DNA of 60,107 nt, from contig CAYXZP010000005.1 in assembly GCA_964469485.1 (NCBI GenBank), positions 1-60,107 of the forward strand, in the 5' to 3' direction. Positions within the stretch are counted from its first letter, which is position 1, and each line of letters begins with the position of its first letter. The DNA is from CAYXZP01 sp964469485 (GTDB lineage Bacteria; Desulfobacterota; Binatia; UBA1149; CAYXZP01). The notes beneath the pieces were generated by a model. It ran no database searches. It worked only from the letters and a program-made list of their open reading frames with translations, and had not been told where the DNA came from. This document shows positions 9,062-18,086 of this stretch, piece after piece. The translations under genes were made by a program, and so were the position numbers.

Positions 9062-9074
9062 TGACATATCGTCA
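9062..9074. promoter_or_regulatory. operator copy 1 (TGAC-N5-GTCA)
   Basis: TGAC-ATATC-GTCA, with outer arms ATC/AAAT giving ATCTGAC-N5-GTCAAAT. It lies in the 79-base divergent interval between ACAD (starts 9015, -) and TetR (starts 9095, +). One of five copies in the window. The position fits autoregulation by the adjacent TetR; binding is inferred. Confidence 0.6.
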
Positions 9075-9094
9075 AATATCCCTGGGGATACTTC

Positions 9095-9739
9095 GTGACC
9101 ACGAGATCGACTGCGGCTTTTGCGCAGACAGGCAGGAAGCTCGGCCCGCGCGCGCTCAAGACACGTGCGCGCCTTCTCGACGCCACCGCCGAGTTGCTCC
9201 AGGAACGAAGCGTGCTCGAGCTGTCGGCCGCGGAGATAGCGCGCAAGGTCAGCACCTCACCGGCGACCTTCTACCACTACTTCAAGGACGTAGAGGAGGT
9301 GGCCCTTGCCCTTGCCGAGCGCGCGGCGGCCGAGATGCCGGCCATACTCCAACTCGTCAAAGGCCCCTGGCAGGGGCCCGAGGGATTGGAGACCGCCCGC
9401 AAGATCGTGCGCGCCTTCGTCGACCATTGGGACAAGCACCACGCCGTCCTCCAGCTCAGGAACTTGGCCGCCGACCGCGGCGATGTTCGCTTCATCCGTG
9501 TAAGACGCGACGCTCTCGGCCCCTTTCTCGACCGTCTGGCCCAAGCCGTCGCCGCGGCCAAGGCGGAAGGCCATATCGCGGCCGACGTGCATCCCTACGT
9601 GGCGGCGGCATCGATCGGCTCCATGCTCGAACGCCTGGCGGCCTACCACAGCGACCTTGAACGTTTCGATGTAGGACGCACCGATGTCATCGAGACCTGC
9701 GCCCAAGTATTCCATCAGATAGTCACCGGCCGGCCCTGA
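9095..9739 (+). CDS. TetR-family transcriptional regulator
   Basis: 214-residue TetR-type repressor. The N-terminal helix-turn-helix is clear: RARLLDATAELLQERS, then LSAAEIARKVSTSPATFYHYF (tetR signature, about residues 43-63). The C-terminal ligand domain is not assignable. GTG start at 9095. It is followed after 20 bases by an acyl-CoA ligase and is divergent from an ACAD operon, an arrangement common for acyl-CoA-responsive repressors. The operator at 9062-9074 lies just upstream. It is the simplest candidate for the regulator of all five TTGAC-N5-GTCAA-type sites, but no effector can be deduced. Confidence 0.92.
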   Translation: MTTRSTAAFAQTGRKLGPRALKTRARLLDATAELLQERSVLELSAAEIARKVSTSPATFYHYFKDVEEVALALAERAAAEMPAILQLVKGPWQGPEGLETARKIVRAFVDHWDKHHAVLQLRNLAADRGDVRFIRVRRDALGPFLDRLAQAVAAAKAEGHIAADVHPYVAAASIGSMLERLAAYHSDLERFDVGRTDVIETCAQVFHQIVTGRP

Positions 9740-9759
9740 ACCAGACAAGGATCCCCGTA

Positions 9760-11427
9760 GTGCGAAGCATCGATGACATAGAGCGCGAGCTCTTGGCCCC
9801 GGGCGGCGCCTTCGAGACCACGACCGGCGAGGTGATGGGCGAATCGATGGCGGTCTTCAAGAACCGTCCCGGCTCGCTGCGCCAGGTTCTCGAGAACTCG
9901 GCCGGCTTCGGTGAGGCTGAATACCTCGTCTGCGATGATCTGAGGATAAGTTTCGCCGAGCACGCCGGCTTGGTGGCCGCCGTCGCCGAGGTCTTCCGCC
10001 GCGACTACGCCATCGGCAAGGGTGACCGCGTCGCCATACTGGCGGCCAACTGTCCGGAGTGGATCGTATGTTTCTGGGCCGCTCTGTCTTTGGGGGCCAT
10101 CGCCACGGGTCTCAACGGCTGGTGGGTCCGCGACGAGATCATGTACGGGCTTGGCGACTCGGAGCCCAAGTTGCTCATCGGCGACCGCAAACGCCTCGAC
10201 CGTATCGAGGGGGAAAAGCTCCCATGTCCCACGATCGAGATCGAGAGCGCCTTTCCCGAACTCTGGCAGCGCTATCCTGAGGCCGAACTCCCAGCGCTAG
10301 AGATCGCCGAGGACGACGCGGCGACCATCCTTTATACTAGCGGCACCACGGGACGGCCCAAGGGGGCCGTGTCCACACACGGCAACATTGTCGCGATGAC
10401 GCAGGTGCAGATGTTCCACGGAATACGCGCGTTGATGTGGAACAGCGACAAAGCGGCCCACGGCGCGGGACTTGCCAGCACGATGCTCTGCAACACGCCG
10501 CTCTTCCACGTATCCGGGCTTTTCGCCGCCGGGGTGACCATGCTGGCCGGCGGCGTGAAGACGGTGTGGACGCGCGGACGCTTCGACCCGGTCAAGGTTC
10601 TCGAACTTATCCAAGCCGAGAAGGTCACCAACTGGGGCCCCATGGGCACGATGCTCCACCGCACCCTCAACCATCCGGACCTGGACAGGTACGACCTATC
10701 CACGATCCAGAATCTCGGAACGGGCGGGGCGCCTCTCAGCCCCGGGTTGCAAGCCAGGATGCGCGAGGCCTTCCCGAACGCGCGCGACTACATAAGCGTC
10801 GGATACGGACTGACCGAGTCCACCGCACTTGCGAGCACGATCTTCGGCGAGGACCTCGAGAAGCATCCGGATTCGGTCGGCCGCCCCCTGCCGACCGTCG
10901 CCGTCGAGATACGCGACGGCCGTGGCCGGGCGCTCCCCGAGGGCGAGGAAGGGGAGATCTGCATGAGGAGCCCGCTCGTCATGAAGGAGTACTGGCGCCG
11001 TCCCGAGGAAACGGCCGAAATCATCGGGCCCGGCCGCTGGCTTCGTACCGGGGATATAGGCCGGCTAGACGACGGACGCCTCTACATAGCCACGCGCAAA
11101 CGCGACCTCATCCTGCGCGGCGCCGAGAACATCTATCCCGTCGAGATCGAGCAGTGCCTCGAAGCACACCCGGCGGTCGACGAGGCCGCCGTAATAGGCG
11201 TCGACCACGAGGAACTCGGACAGGAGGTGAAGGCCGTGGTCGTCTTGGCAGAGGGGGCCGGGGCCACGGCCGAGGAGCTCGGCGCGTGGACCGCCGAGCG
11301 CCTTGCCTACTACAAGGTGCCCGCCCACTGGGACCTGCGCAAAGAACGGCTGCCGAGAAACGCCACCGGCAAGGTCCTCAAAAAGTTGCTCGAAGAGGGC
11401 GGCCAAAGCGCCTTTATCGACGACTAG
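9760..11427 (+). CDS. acyl-CoA synthetase (AMP-binding, class I)
   Basis: ATP-dependent acid:CoA ligase of 555 residues that activates a carboxylic acid via an acyl-AMP. AMP-binding motifs: TILYTSGTTGRPKGA (about residues 191-205), GYGLTES, RWLRTGDIGRLDDG. The C-terminal catalytic lysine motif is RNATGKVLKK. A hydrophobic pocket suggests a medium or long acyl substrate, but this is not provable by eye. GTG start at 9760. It is the second gene of a TetR operon and so likely to be induced together with the divergent ACAD operon. Confidence 0.92.
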   Translation: MRSIDDIERELLAPGGAFETTTGEVMGESMAVFKNRPGSLRQVLENSAGFGEAEYLVCDDLRISFAEHAGLVAAVAEVFRRDYAIGKGDRVAILAANCPEWIVCFWAALSLGAIATGLNGWWVRDEIMYGLGDSEPKLLIGDRKRLDRIEGEKLPCPTIEIESAFPELWQRYPEAELPALEIAEDDAATILYTSGTTGRPKGAVSTHGNIVAMTQVQMFHGIRALMWNSDKAAHGAGLASTMLCNTPLFHVSGLFAAGVTMLAGGVKTVWTRGRFDPVKVLELIQAEKVTNWGPMGTMLHRTLNHPDLDRYDLSTIQNLGTGGAPLSPGLQARMREAFPNARDYISVGYGLTESTALASTIFGEDLEKHPDSVGRPLPTVAVEIRDGRGRALPEGEEGEICMRSPLVMKEYWRRPEETAEIIGPGRWLRTGDIGRLDDGRLYIATRKRDLILRGAENIYPVEIEQCLEAHPAVDEAAVIGVDHEELGQEVKAVVVLAEGAGATAEELGAWTAERLAYYKVPAHWDLRKERLPRNATGKVLKKLLEEGGQSAFIDD

Positions 11428-11513
11428 CCCCCAAAAGGGTGGGTCCCGGCCTGTTGACGAACCCCTGCCCACGGGGTCAGATTGGAGACCTGGGCTAGGG
11501 CAGACCGGGTGTG

Positions 11514-13418
11514 ATGGCAGGAACTTTCCTAAGAGCGATAGCGTGCGTCCTAATACTGGGCCTCACGGCCGGTCCGGCCCTGGCTCAGACCACCGACGAT
11601 TACCTCTGCTACAAATCGAAGGTCAGCAAGGGCACGACCAAGTTCTCCAAGGTGAACAGTCTATCGGTCACCGATTTTCTCGAGTCTGGATCCGTCGATG
11701 TAAAGAAACCCAAACTGGTCTGCGCGCCGGCCTCGGCCGACGGACAAGCGGACGACGCCGACACCCATCTAGCTGCGTACTCGGCCAAGGTCGGGCGCAA
11801 CTCGGCCAAGCACACCCGCCTCGACGATTTTCGCGTTGCCACCGAGTTGGGCGTGATGTTCCTCAACACCATAAAGGGACACCTCTTGCTGGTACCCGCC
11901 GCGGTCGACCAGAGTGCGGCCGTGGCCGCCCCCGACCCGGCCTCCCACACGGTCGATGCCTTTCGGTGCTACAAGACCAAGAAGCCCAAGGGTTTCAAAA
12001 AGATCCGGTCCCACACCGCCAACGACTGGATGAGCGGCACGCGCAGCTACGACCTGAGCAAGCCCTCGCACTTCTGTCCGCCGGCCAACATCAACGGTGA
12101 GAGCCTCGTGGACGCTGACTCGCATTTGGTCTGTTACAAGGCCAAGGCGTCAAAAGGGCAGGCCCGTCACCAACCGCTGGCCGGCCTTCACACCAACGAA
12201 CGTTTCGGCCCGCTCCAGCTCGATACCAAGAAGGAGGCACTGTTGTGCATGCCGACCACGGCCGTCCAGGGCTGCGGCGATGCGGTCTTACAAGAAGGCG
12301 AACAGTGCGACGACGGCAATAAGAATTCGGGCGACGGTTGCAGCGCCGGGTGTCAGTCGGAGCTTCCGCTCACGATCAAGGTCGTCAACATGAACATCCT
12401 GCACGATATCACCCAGGGCAACGTCGGCTTTGAACAGATAAACGACCGCTTGACCCTTCTTGCCGACGAGTTGGCGGCGGCCGATCCCGACATCGTAACG
12501 ATGCAAGAGGTCGTGCTGGGGGTAAGCGACGCCGCCCGGCGTGTCACCGACGACCTGGCCGAGCGTTACGGAATGGCCTATCACTACGTGAGCTATGGCG
12601 CGACGGTGGGCAACGCCGTGTTTAGCCGCTGGCCCGTCGTGCTCGAGGAGGTCACGCGCCTGCCGACCCCGGAAACCGTGGAGTATCACCCCGACCGGCG
12701 CTTCGCCGCCCGCGCGGTCGTCAGCTCCCCCATCGGACCGCTCGATGTCTACTCGATGCACATGTGTGCGGGCAGCATTGGCTGCAACCCGGCCGCCCGC
12801 GTCGTTCAGATGGGTGAGTTCATCGACTTCGTCGAGGCCACCCACACGAGCCGTCACCCGGCCATTGTGGGCGGCGATTTCAATTCGCGCCATGGCAGCA
12901 GCCCGGATGCCAATCCGACGAGCGGGCCGGCCATGCAGGCCATGCTCGACCAGGGCTGGTGGCCGGTCTTCGACGGCTCCGATGCCCCCTGCAACCCGCC
13001 CGGCGACCGTTCGGGTTGCACCGACAACATCGACGACCTGACGGTGGCCGCCGACACGGCCGAGCGTCGTATCGACAACATCCTTCTTGTCGCCGGTTCG
13101 GCTTCCAGCAGTGAGGGCCCGGCCACGGCTGCAGCCGAACTGGGCCCGACCTCGCGTTTTGGCGACCAAGCGCTGGCCGACCCCAACCCACGCTGCGTGT
13201 TCACGCCGCGCGACTATTGCCAGGACAACTTCGACTGCGGCCTTCTCGAGCCGCAGGTCTATTGCTCCCGCAACGACTTCTGCCAGACCATCATTGCGTG
13301 CGCCGAGGACAGCGATTGTCCGAGCGAGACCTACGGTGAGATGGTCTGCGGCACCACGCTGTGGATATCCGACCACGTCGGCGTTCAGACCACGATCATC
13401 ATCGAGGACGGCAACTGA
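11514..13418 (+). CDS. secreted endonuclease/exonuclease/phosphatase-fold protein with CYK repeats and DUF4215
   Basis: 634-residue secreted protein. A signal peptide (residues 1-25, ending PALAQ) is followed by three imperfect repeats, each opening with a CYK-type motif (LCYKSKVSKG, RCYKTKKPKG, VCYKAKASKG) and closing with a PKLVC/SHFCPPA-like end (DUF7450-like, by pattern). Then comes one DUF4215-type Cys repeat (GEQCDDGNKNSGDGCSAGC). Residues about 285-630 have the EEP fold signature: VVNMNILHD, DIVTMQEVV, YSMHMC, IVGGDFNSRH and WISDHVG, giving the expected Glu, Asp-Asn and Asp-His active-site residues. Substrate could be nucleic acid, phospholipid or sugar phosphate. Start is ATG 11514; an in-frame GTG at 11511 is possible. 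Confidence 0.82.
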   Translation: MAGTFLRAIACVLILGLTAGPALAQTTDDYLCYKSKVSKGTTKFSKVNSLSVTDFLESGSVDVKKPKLVCAPASADGQADDADTHLAAYSAKVGRNSAKHTRLDDFRVATELGVMFLNTIKGHLLLVPAAVDQSAAVAAPDPASHTVDAFRCYKTKKPKGFKKIRSHTANDWMSGTRSYDLSKPSHFCPPANINGESLVDADSHLVCYKAKASKGQARHQPLAGLHTNERFGPLQLDTKKEALLCMPTTAVQGCGDAVLQEGEQCDDGNKNSGDGCSAGCQSELPLTIKVVNMNILHDITQGNVGFEQINDRLTLLADELAAADPDIVTMQEVVLGVSDAARRVTDDLAERYGMAYHYVSYGATVGNAVFSRWPVVLEEVTRLPTPETVEYHPDRRFAARAVVSSPIGPLDVYSMHMCAGSIGCNPAARVVQMGEFIDFVEATHTSRHPAIVGGDFNSRHGSSPDANPTSGPAMQAMLDQGWWPVFDGSDAPCNPPGDRSGCTDNIDDLTVAADTAERRIDNILLVAGSASSSEGPATAAAELGPTSRFGDQALADPNPRCVFTPRDYCQDNFDCGLLEPQVYCSRNDFCQTIIACAEDSDCPSETYGEMVCGTTLWISDHVGVQTTIIIEDGN

Positions 13419-13420
13419 CG

Positions 13421-15067
13421 GTGAATCGTTTCCCGGCGCTGGCGGCGGCCTTTGTGGCCGCGTTCTTTATCTGTGGCACCGATGCCGGAGCCGCTATAGA
13501 CGGCGAGACCCTTTGCCGGGTGAAGAAGCTCACGGCCTGCGCCAGACGGACCAAGGCCGAGTTGGGGTGTCACGCCAAGGCGATGAGGAAAGGAGCCGCC
13601 GTCGACCAGTCCTGTCTAGACAAGGCCGCCACCAAGTTCGGCAAGGCCATGACCAAGGCCGAGGCTCGGACCGCTTGCGGGCGCCCCGGCACGGCCGCCA
13701 CCGCGGGCGCGAAGATAGACGCCTACACGGCCGCCACGCTGGCCGCGGTGCCGGGGACGGCCAAGTGCAGCCAGACCAAGCTCAAGGCGACGGCCAAGAC
13801 CGCGATGAAGCTGTTGAAGGCCGTGGCCAAGAACGACAAGAAGCCGAGCGTGGCCAGGTTCTCCCGCGGCTTTGCCAAGGCGAAGGCCGCGCTTGTCAGG
13901 GTCTTCGCCAAGGCCGACGCCAAGGGCGGTTGCCAGGTGACCGGCGACGGCGTCGCAATGGTGGACGCCACCGATGCCTTCGTGGAGAACCTCGTCGACC
14001 TGCCCGCGCCCGATTGTCCCGCCCAGTTGCTCTACGGATCCGAAGGTAACCGGTTGCGCCGTTATGACGTCGATACCATCGGCAGCGGCAACCAGCTCGA
14101 CGACATCTTGATCGAACGCGCAGCCATCGACCCGAACGGCCGCGACATCAACGGCCAGATCTGTGCCATTCCCGGCGGCGGTTTCGTGGCCGGCGAGGAC
14201 ACCGGCCAACCCCACCCGCCGGCCGGCTGGGGCGTGTTCGACGCCGACGGCGACCAGGTCGGGAAGCTCACGCCGACCTACCAGGCCGGCCACGACCCAC
14301 CCGAACCCTTCGGTTGCTCGGTCGGCCCCGGCGGGCACCTTTTCACATCATCGCTGGGCAACCAGGCCTCGGGCGCCTTCACCGGCCAGCTCATCATGTG
14401 GTTCCCGCCCTACGACGGGTTCCCCGGCCAACCCGGCGAGTATCCCGGTACGGACGCGACCAGCCAGAACTTCTGCAAGCTGGCGACCAACTTGGGTACG
14501 GCCGGGAGCGTGACAACGGACTCCGGCGGCAATGTCTACGTCACGGCCGCACGTAGCCTGACGGTATGGAAGTTCGCGCCGCCCTTTCCGACATCGGCCG
14601 ACGGGGCCGGCGGCTGCGGCGCAACCGACGCCACGGGGTCGCCGGCGGCCGACGAGGTCGACGTATCGGTCTTTGTGGGCGCAGCCAACGTCGGTACCGC
14701 GACCGGCATCGTGCAGGCGGCCGGCGGCAACTTCTACGTGGCCGGGGTACTGACCGGCCTCATTGCCGAGTTCACGCCCGGCGGCGACTTCGTCCGGCAG
14801 ATACTCGAACCGCCCGCGGGCGAGACCGAGTTGCCGCTTTCGACCGGACATCCCCAGGGCCTCGCCATCGACTGCAAAGGCAATCTATACTTCGCCGACA
14901 TGGCCCTCGTTAACGACAATGGCAACCTCGGGCCCGGCCCCGACGGCAAGGTGCGCCGCATCAGCTTCGACCTTGCCGGCAACACCAAGAAGGTCGAGGT
15001 TGTAAAGAGCGGGCTCGCCTACCCGGACGGGCTCGGCATCATGCCCGGAGACCTCGAGGGCAACTGA
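13421..15067 (+). CDS. secreted NHL/SMP-30-like beta-propeller with Ala/Lys/Cys helical domain
   Basis: 548-residue exported protein of unknown function. GTG at 13421, three bases after the preceding stop, gives a signal peptide ending about residue 25. Residues 25-190 form an Ala/Lys-rich, probably helical domain with regularly spaced cysteines (TACARRTKAELGC, CLDKAATKFGKAM). Residues 200-545 read as beta-propeller repeats, with blades such as TDSGGNVYVTAARS, GGNFYVAGVLTG and DCKGNLYFADMAL, as in NHL or SMP-30/gluconolactonase proteins. A related helical Cys domain occurs at the N-terminus of the protein at 43554-46490. It overlaps no neighbour but is one base from the next gene, so co-translated. 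Confidence 0.75.
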   Translation: MNRFPALAAAFVAAFFICGTDAGAAIDGETLCRVKKLTACARRTKAELGCHAKAMRKGAAVDQSCLDKAATKFGKAMTKAEARTACGRPGTAATAGAKIDAYTAATLAAVPGTAKCSQTKLKATAKTAMKLLKAVAKNDKKPSVARFSRGFAKAKAALVRVFAKADAKGGCQVTGDGVAMVDATDAFVENLVDLPAPDCPAQLLYGSEGNRLRRYDVDTIGSGNQLDDILIERAAIDPNGRDINGQICAIPGGGFVAGEDTGQPHPPAGWGVFDADGDQVGKLTPTYQAGHDPPEPFGCSVGPGGHLFTSSLGNQASGAFTGQLIMWFPPYDGFPGQPGEYPGTDATSQNFCKLATNLGTAGSVTTDSGGNVYVTAARSLTVWKFAPPFPTSADGAGGCGATDATGSPAADEVDVSVFVGAANVGTATGIVQAAGGNFYVAGVLTGLIAEFTPGGDFVRQILEPPAGETELPLSTGHPQGLAIDCKGNLYFADMALVNDNGNLGPGPDGKVRRISFDLAGNTKKVEVVKSGLAYPDGLGIMPGDLEGN

Positions 15068-15068
15068 C

Positions 15069-17252
15069 ATGGCCCGCCGCTTCCTCGCCACCCTGCTGGC
15101 GGCCACGCTGACACTGGCCGCCTCGCCCGTGGCCGCCGACGATTGGCCGACCTATGCGGGTGGCCCGCGCCGATTGTTCTTCAACCCGGCCGAGACCAGC
15201 GTGAACCCGGACAACGTCCACCGGCTGCGCACCAAGTGGACCCTGCTGGCGGGGGCCATAGTGACGGCCTCGCCGTCGGTCGTAACGGTCGATGTCCCCG
15301 GAGAGGGCAGCCAAAAGATCGCCTACATACAGTCCTGGGACGGGCTGCTCTACGCGGTTCGTGTTGCCGACGGCACGCCGCTTTGGACCTTCACTACGTC
15401 TCACCACCCGGGAGCCTCCTATCCGGGCGCCGCCTCTGTGCACGTGGAGGATATCGGAGGCGAGCTGACCGTACTCTTTGGTGCCGGCGAGGTCTTTTAC
15501 TCGCTATCGGCTGTGACGGGCCAGGAGAACTGGCGTTTTACGGCCGGCACCGGCTGTGACGACGGCCCGGGACTTTGCGGGTTCGCCAACGAGAGGAACG
15601 AGATCGAGTCCTCGCCCATAGTCGCCGACGGCAAGGTCTTCTTCGGCATGGACGTCAACGACGTTGAGACCGGCAAGGGCGGCTTCTACGCCCTCGACGT
15701 CGATGACGGCCGGCTGGCCTGGTTCTTCGACCTCGAGAGCGGCGCCACATGCCGGCCGGACCCGGGCGACGATATCCGCCGCTTTGACGGTTACCACAGC
15801 GAAGCCGAACTGGCGCTGCCGGCGGATTTTCTGGCCACCCGCGCCGGCTGCGCCTTCGACCGCAGTTCCACGGGCTGCGGTAACGTTTGGTCCTCGCCGG
15901 CCCTCGACGAGGCCCGCGGTATGATCTTCTTCGCGTCGAGCAACTGCGACACCGACAACGACCCGACCACGACCATGCCGGCCGGACCCATGCCGCCCTA
16001 TGACGAGGCGGTGGTGGCGATCGACCTCGACGGCACTCCGGCCTGGCGCTGGCGCCCGCGCGAGGTCGACAACGACGACCTGGCCTTCGGCGCCGTGCCC
16101 AACCTGTTCAGCATCGAGGTAGGCGGCAGCTCGCGCGAGGTGCTCGGCATAGGGAACAAGGACGGTTTTTACTACGTTCTCGACCGCGACGGCATAAACG
16201 AGACAAGCGGTGTCGCGTGGAACGACGCCGACCCGAGTTTTCTTCCTTACTGGAAAACCCAGGTCGTACCGGGCGGCGAAATAGGCGGTATCCCCGCCAC
16301 GGCCTCCGTAGATGAGGACGAGCGGCGGATATACTTCAGCACCGCACCGGGCACCAACCCGGTGGCACCCCAACAACCGACCGTTCACTCGCTAGACATG
16401 GATACGGGCGATATCGTCTGGACCAACTCGGCCGACGGATTCGCCGATGCCAGTTTCGCGCCCACGAGCGCGGTACCGGGCCTGGTGTTCATCGGCAGCG
16501 TCGTCGAGAAGGGGCTGCGGATCTACGACAGCGCGACCGGCGAGAAACTTGCCTCACCGTACGTCGGTTTCGGGATCGCCTCGGCGGCGGCCGTCGTCGA
16601 CGGTACCGTCATGCTCGGTCACGGCACCGGGGAACTGGTCGCCGACCGCAGCGAACCCTCCGACATCGTGGCCCGCCTGCCGTCGCGATTGACGGCTCTT
16701 TGCGTGGTGGGAAACCCGGGTTGCCGCACGGTGGTCAAGGGCAAGAAGCTGATTATGAAGGACCGCGCGGGCGATGCTTCCAAGAGACGGCTTGTGGCGC
16801 TGTCCAAGGACCGCACGGCCATTGTGGCCCCCGAACCGGGTTCGGCAGCCGACCCCACCGTCGTGGGCGCAAGCCTCGTCATCAAGAACCCGGCAAGCGG
16901 CGAGAACCAGACCTTCGAGCTACCGGCCCCGGCCTGGAAGGGAGGCGGCCGGCCAGCCGGCGCCAAGGGCTACAAATACAAGGACGGCGCCGGTGTGAAC
17001 GGACCCTGCAAGAAAGCCGTCATCAGACCCGGCAAGATGCTCAAGGTCTCGTGCAGGGGAGCGGGCATCAGCTTCGACCTCGACGAGAACTCGCAGGGCT
17101 CGCTCGCCGTGAGGCTCGCCTTCGGCAACGAGGCCGGCGTCGAACAGTGCATGCTCTTCGGCGGCGATGTCTCACGTGACATTGGGACACTGCTAAGGAG
17201 TTCGGGGCTGTTCAAGGCCAAGGGTGCCCCGGCGCCGGCCACCTGTCGGTGA
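15069..17252 (+). CDS. secreted PQQ-like beta-propeller protein with C-terminal KY(K/R) module
   Basis: 727 residues. Signal peptide 1-23 (SPVAADDW). Residues 25-540 contain PQQ-type propeller blades: DDWPTYAGGPRR, DGTPLWTFTTS, GQENWRFTAG, DGRLAWFFDLESG, DGTPAWRWRPREVDNDDL and TGDIVWTNSADG. No CxxCH haem motif is visible, so it is not a quinohaemoprotein. Whether PQQ is bound is uncertain: PQQ ADH, polyvinyl-alcohol dehydrogenase-like or non-catalytic BamB-like all remain possible. Residues 543-727 form a separate module with conserved cysteines and the motif GYKYKDGAGVNGPC, recognisably shared with the hydrolase at 18087-19691. ATG one base after the previous stop. Confidence 0.8.
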   Translation: MARRFLATLLAATLTLAASPVAADDWPTYAGGPRRLFFNPAETSVNPDNVHRLRTKWTLLAGAIVTASPSVVTVDVPGEGSQKIAYIQSWDGLLYAVRVADGTPLWTFTTSHHPGASYPGAASVHVEDIGGELTVLFGAGEVFYSLSAVTGQENWRFTAGTGCDDGPGLCGFANERNEIESSPIVADGKVFFGMDVNDVETGKGGFYALDVDDGRLAWFFDLESGATCRPDPGDDIRRFDGYHSEAELALPADFLATRAGCAFDRSSTGCGNVWSSPALDEARGMIFFASSNCDTDNDPTTTMPAGPMPPYDEAVVAIDLDGTPAWRWRPREVDNDDLAFGAVPNLFSIEVGGSSREVLGIGNKDGFYYVLDRDGINETSGVAWNDADPSFLPYWKTQVVPGGEIGGIPATASVDEDERRIYFSTAPGTNPVAPQQPTVHSLDMDTGDIVWTNSADGFADASFAPTSAVPGLVFIGSVVEKGLRIYDSATGEKLASPYVGFGIASAAAVVDGTVMLGHGTGELVADRSEPSDIVARLPSRLTALCVVGNPGCRTVVKGKKLIMKDRAGDASKRRLVALSKDRTAIVAPEPGSAADPTVVGASLVIKNPASGENQTFELPAPAWKGGGRPAGAKGYKYKDGAGVNGPCKKAVIRPGKMLKVSCRGAGISFDLDENSQGSLAVRLAFGNEAGVEQCMLFGGDVSRDIGTLLRSSGLFKAKGAPAPATCR

Positions 17253-17276
17253 CCGCCCGGACAAAGAAAGCACCGT

Positions 17277-17297
17277 TGCCCCCCTGTCGGGGGGGCA
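17277..17297. terminator. strong GC hairpin after the propeller gene
   Basis: TGCCCCCC (17277-17284), loop TGTCG, GGGGGGCA (17290-17297): an eight-base perfect stem 24 bases after the stop at 17252. It has no T-run, so it may be a factor-assisted terminator or an mRNA-end stabiliser rather than a canonical intrinsic terminator. Confidence 0.4.
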
Positions 17298-17343
17298 CGG
17301 ACGCCCTCAGAGCCCTTTCCCAGCCTGCGCGGCGGCAGGCCAC

Positions 17344-17373
17344 TTGACGCATCGTCAACCGAGGGTTTAGGCT
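17344..17373 (+). promoter_or_regulatory. promoter overlapping operator copy 2
   Basis: TTGAC-GCATC-GTCAA (17344-17358) is a perfect 15-base dyad. Its left half also serves as a -35 box (TTGACG, 17344-17349), followed after 18 bases by TAGGCT (17368-17373). The gene at 17401 follows, with Shine-Dalgarno GGGGAGGA at about 17387-17394. The palindrome would block RNA polymerase at the -35 box. Confidence 0.55.
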
Positions 17374-17400
17374 TGGACGATAAGCTGGGGAGGACGCACG

Positions 17401-18063
17401 ATGAGAAGTCTTAGTCTGTTGGCCACCATTGCGCTGTTGATCGCAACCACGTCGGTACCGGCATGGGCCGGTAGGTCGAAGGTGTTGGCAAGCCTGGTCC
17501 CGACCACCAATGGTACAGAGATGGTGGATACCAACGATGACGGTATTGACGATACCATGGTCGCTGTCGGCACCATCTCTGCAAAGAGCAAGTTTATCAT
17601 CAAGAGCAACGGGCTCATGAAGGGCCTGCTCAAGGACATCACGGACGACAGCGGCAATCCCGTCACAACCGACGGGTCGTACAAAGCCAGCGGCACGCTT
17701 ACGGGAGACGAGTACGTCATCGTGATCAGCGGTAAGTTCTTTGCCATGGACGTGGACTATGCTTTCGTGCTCGGGGTCGAGGCCAAGAAAGGCAAAGGCG
17801 CCACCAAGCTCGACGGCTCGAGCATGTTCGGCCTTATACCGGAAGGCGCGCACCGAGCCTCCTCGGTTGATTCCATACGTGCCTACGGTCCCATAGGCGC
17901 CGAGAACATCGACGGCTGCCAGAACATACTCGATGCCAACGGCACCATTCTGTACCCGGACACGACGCCCAACTTCTGCATCGGACAACAGGCCGGCGAA
18001 CCCTACCCGACCGCACCGACCGTCCGTATGATCGGCGCCGGCGGAATGCTCATCGACGGCTGA
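17401..18063 (+). CDS. secreted protein of unknown function
   Basis: 220 residues, not recognised. The signal peptide is clear (MRSLSLLATIALLIATTS, cleavage after PAWAG). The mature part is beta-rich-looking, with an acidic Ca-site-like stretch TNDDGIDDTM near residue 45, a middle region DVDYAFVLGVEAKKGKG, and two cysteines in the last quarter (GCQNIL, NFCIGQQ) that could form one disulphide. It has its own promoter, a strong Shine-Dalgarno sequence and one of the five operator copies directly upstream, so it is probably co-regulated with the acyl-CoA catabolic genes. The alpha/beta hydrolase starts 23 bases downstream, so the two likely form an operon. Confidence 0.8.
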   Translation: MRSLSLLATIALLIATTSVPAWAGRSKVLASLVPTTNGTEMVDTNDDGIDDTMVAVGTISAKSKFIIKSNGLMKGLLKDITDDSGNPVTTDGSYKASGTLTGDEYVIVISGKFFAMDVDYAFVLGVEAKKGKGATKLDGSSMFGLIPEGAHRASSVDSIRAYGPIGAENIDGCQNILDANGTILYPDTTPNFCIGQQAGEPYPTAPTVRMIGAGGMLIDG

Positions 18064-18086
18064 GATCACCCAGAGGGGAAGTTATC

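Noticed and set aside
11454..11483. TTGACG ... GGGGTCA as a sixth operator or a promoter for 11514
   Set aside because: The two half-sites are far apart, not five bases, and the -10-like CAGATT matches only three of six. Left out of the operator set.
12288..13376. 362-residue minus-strand ORF opposite the EEP-fold protein
   Set aside because: Antisense shadow; no recognised motifs, and the + frame has the full set of catalytic motifs.
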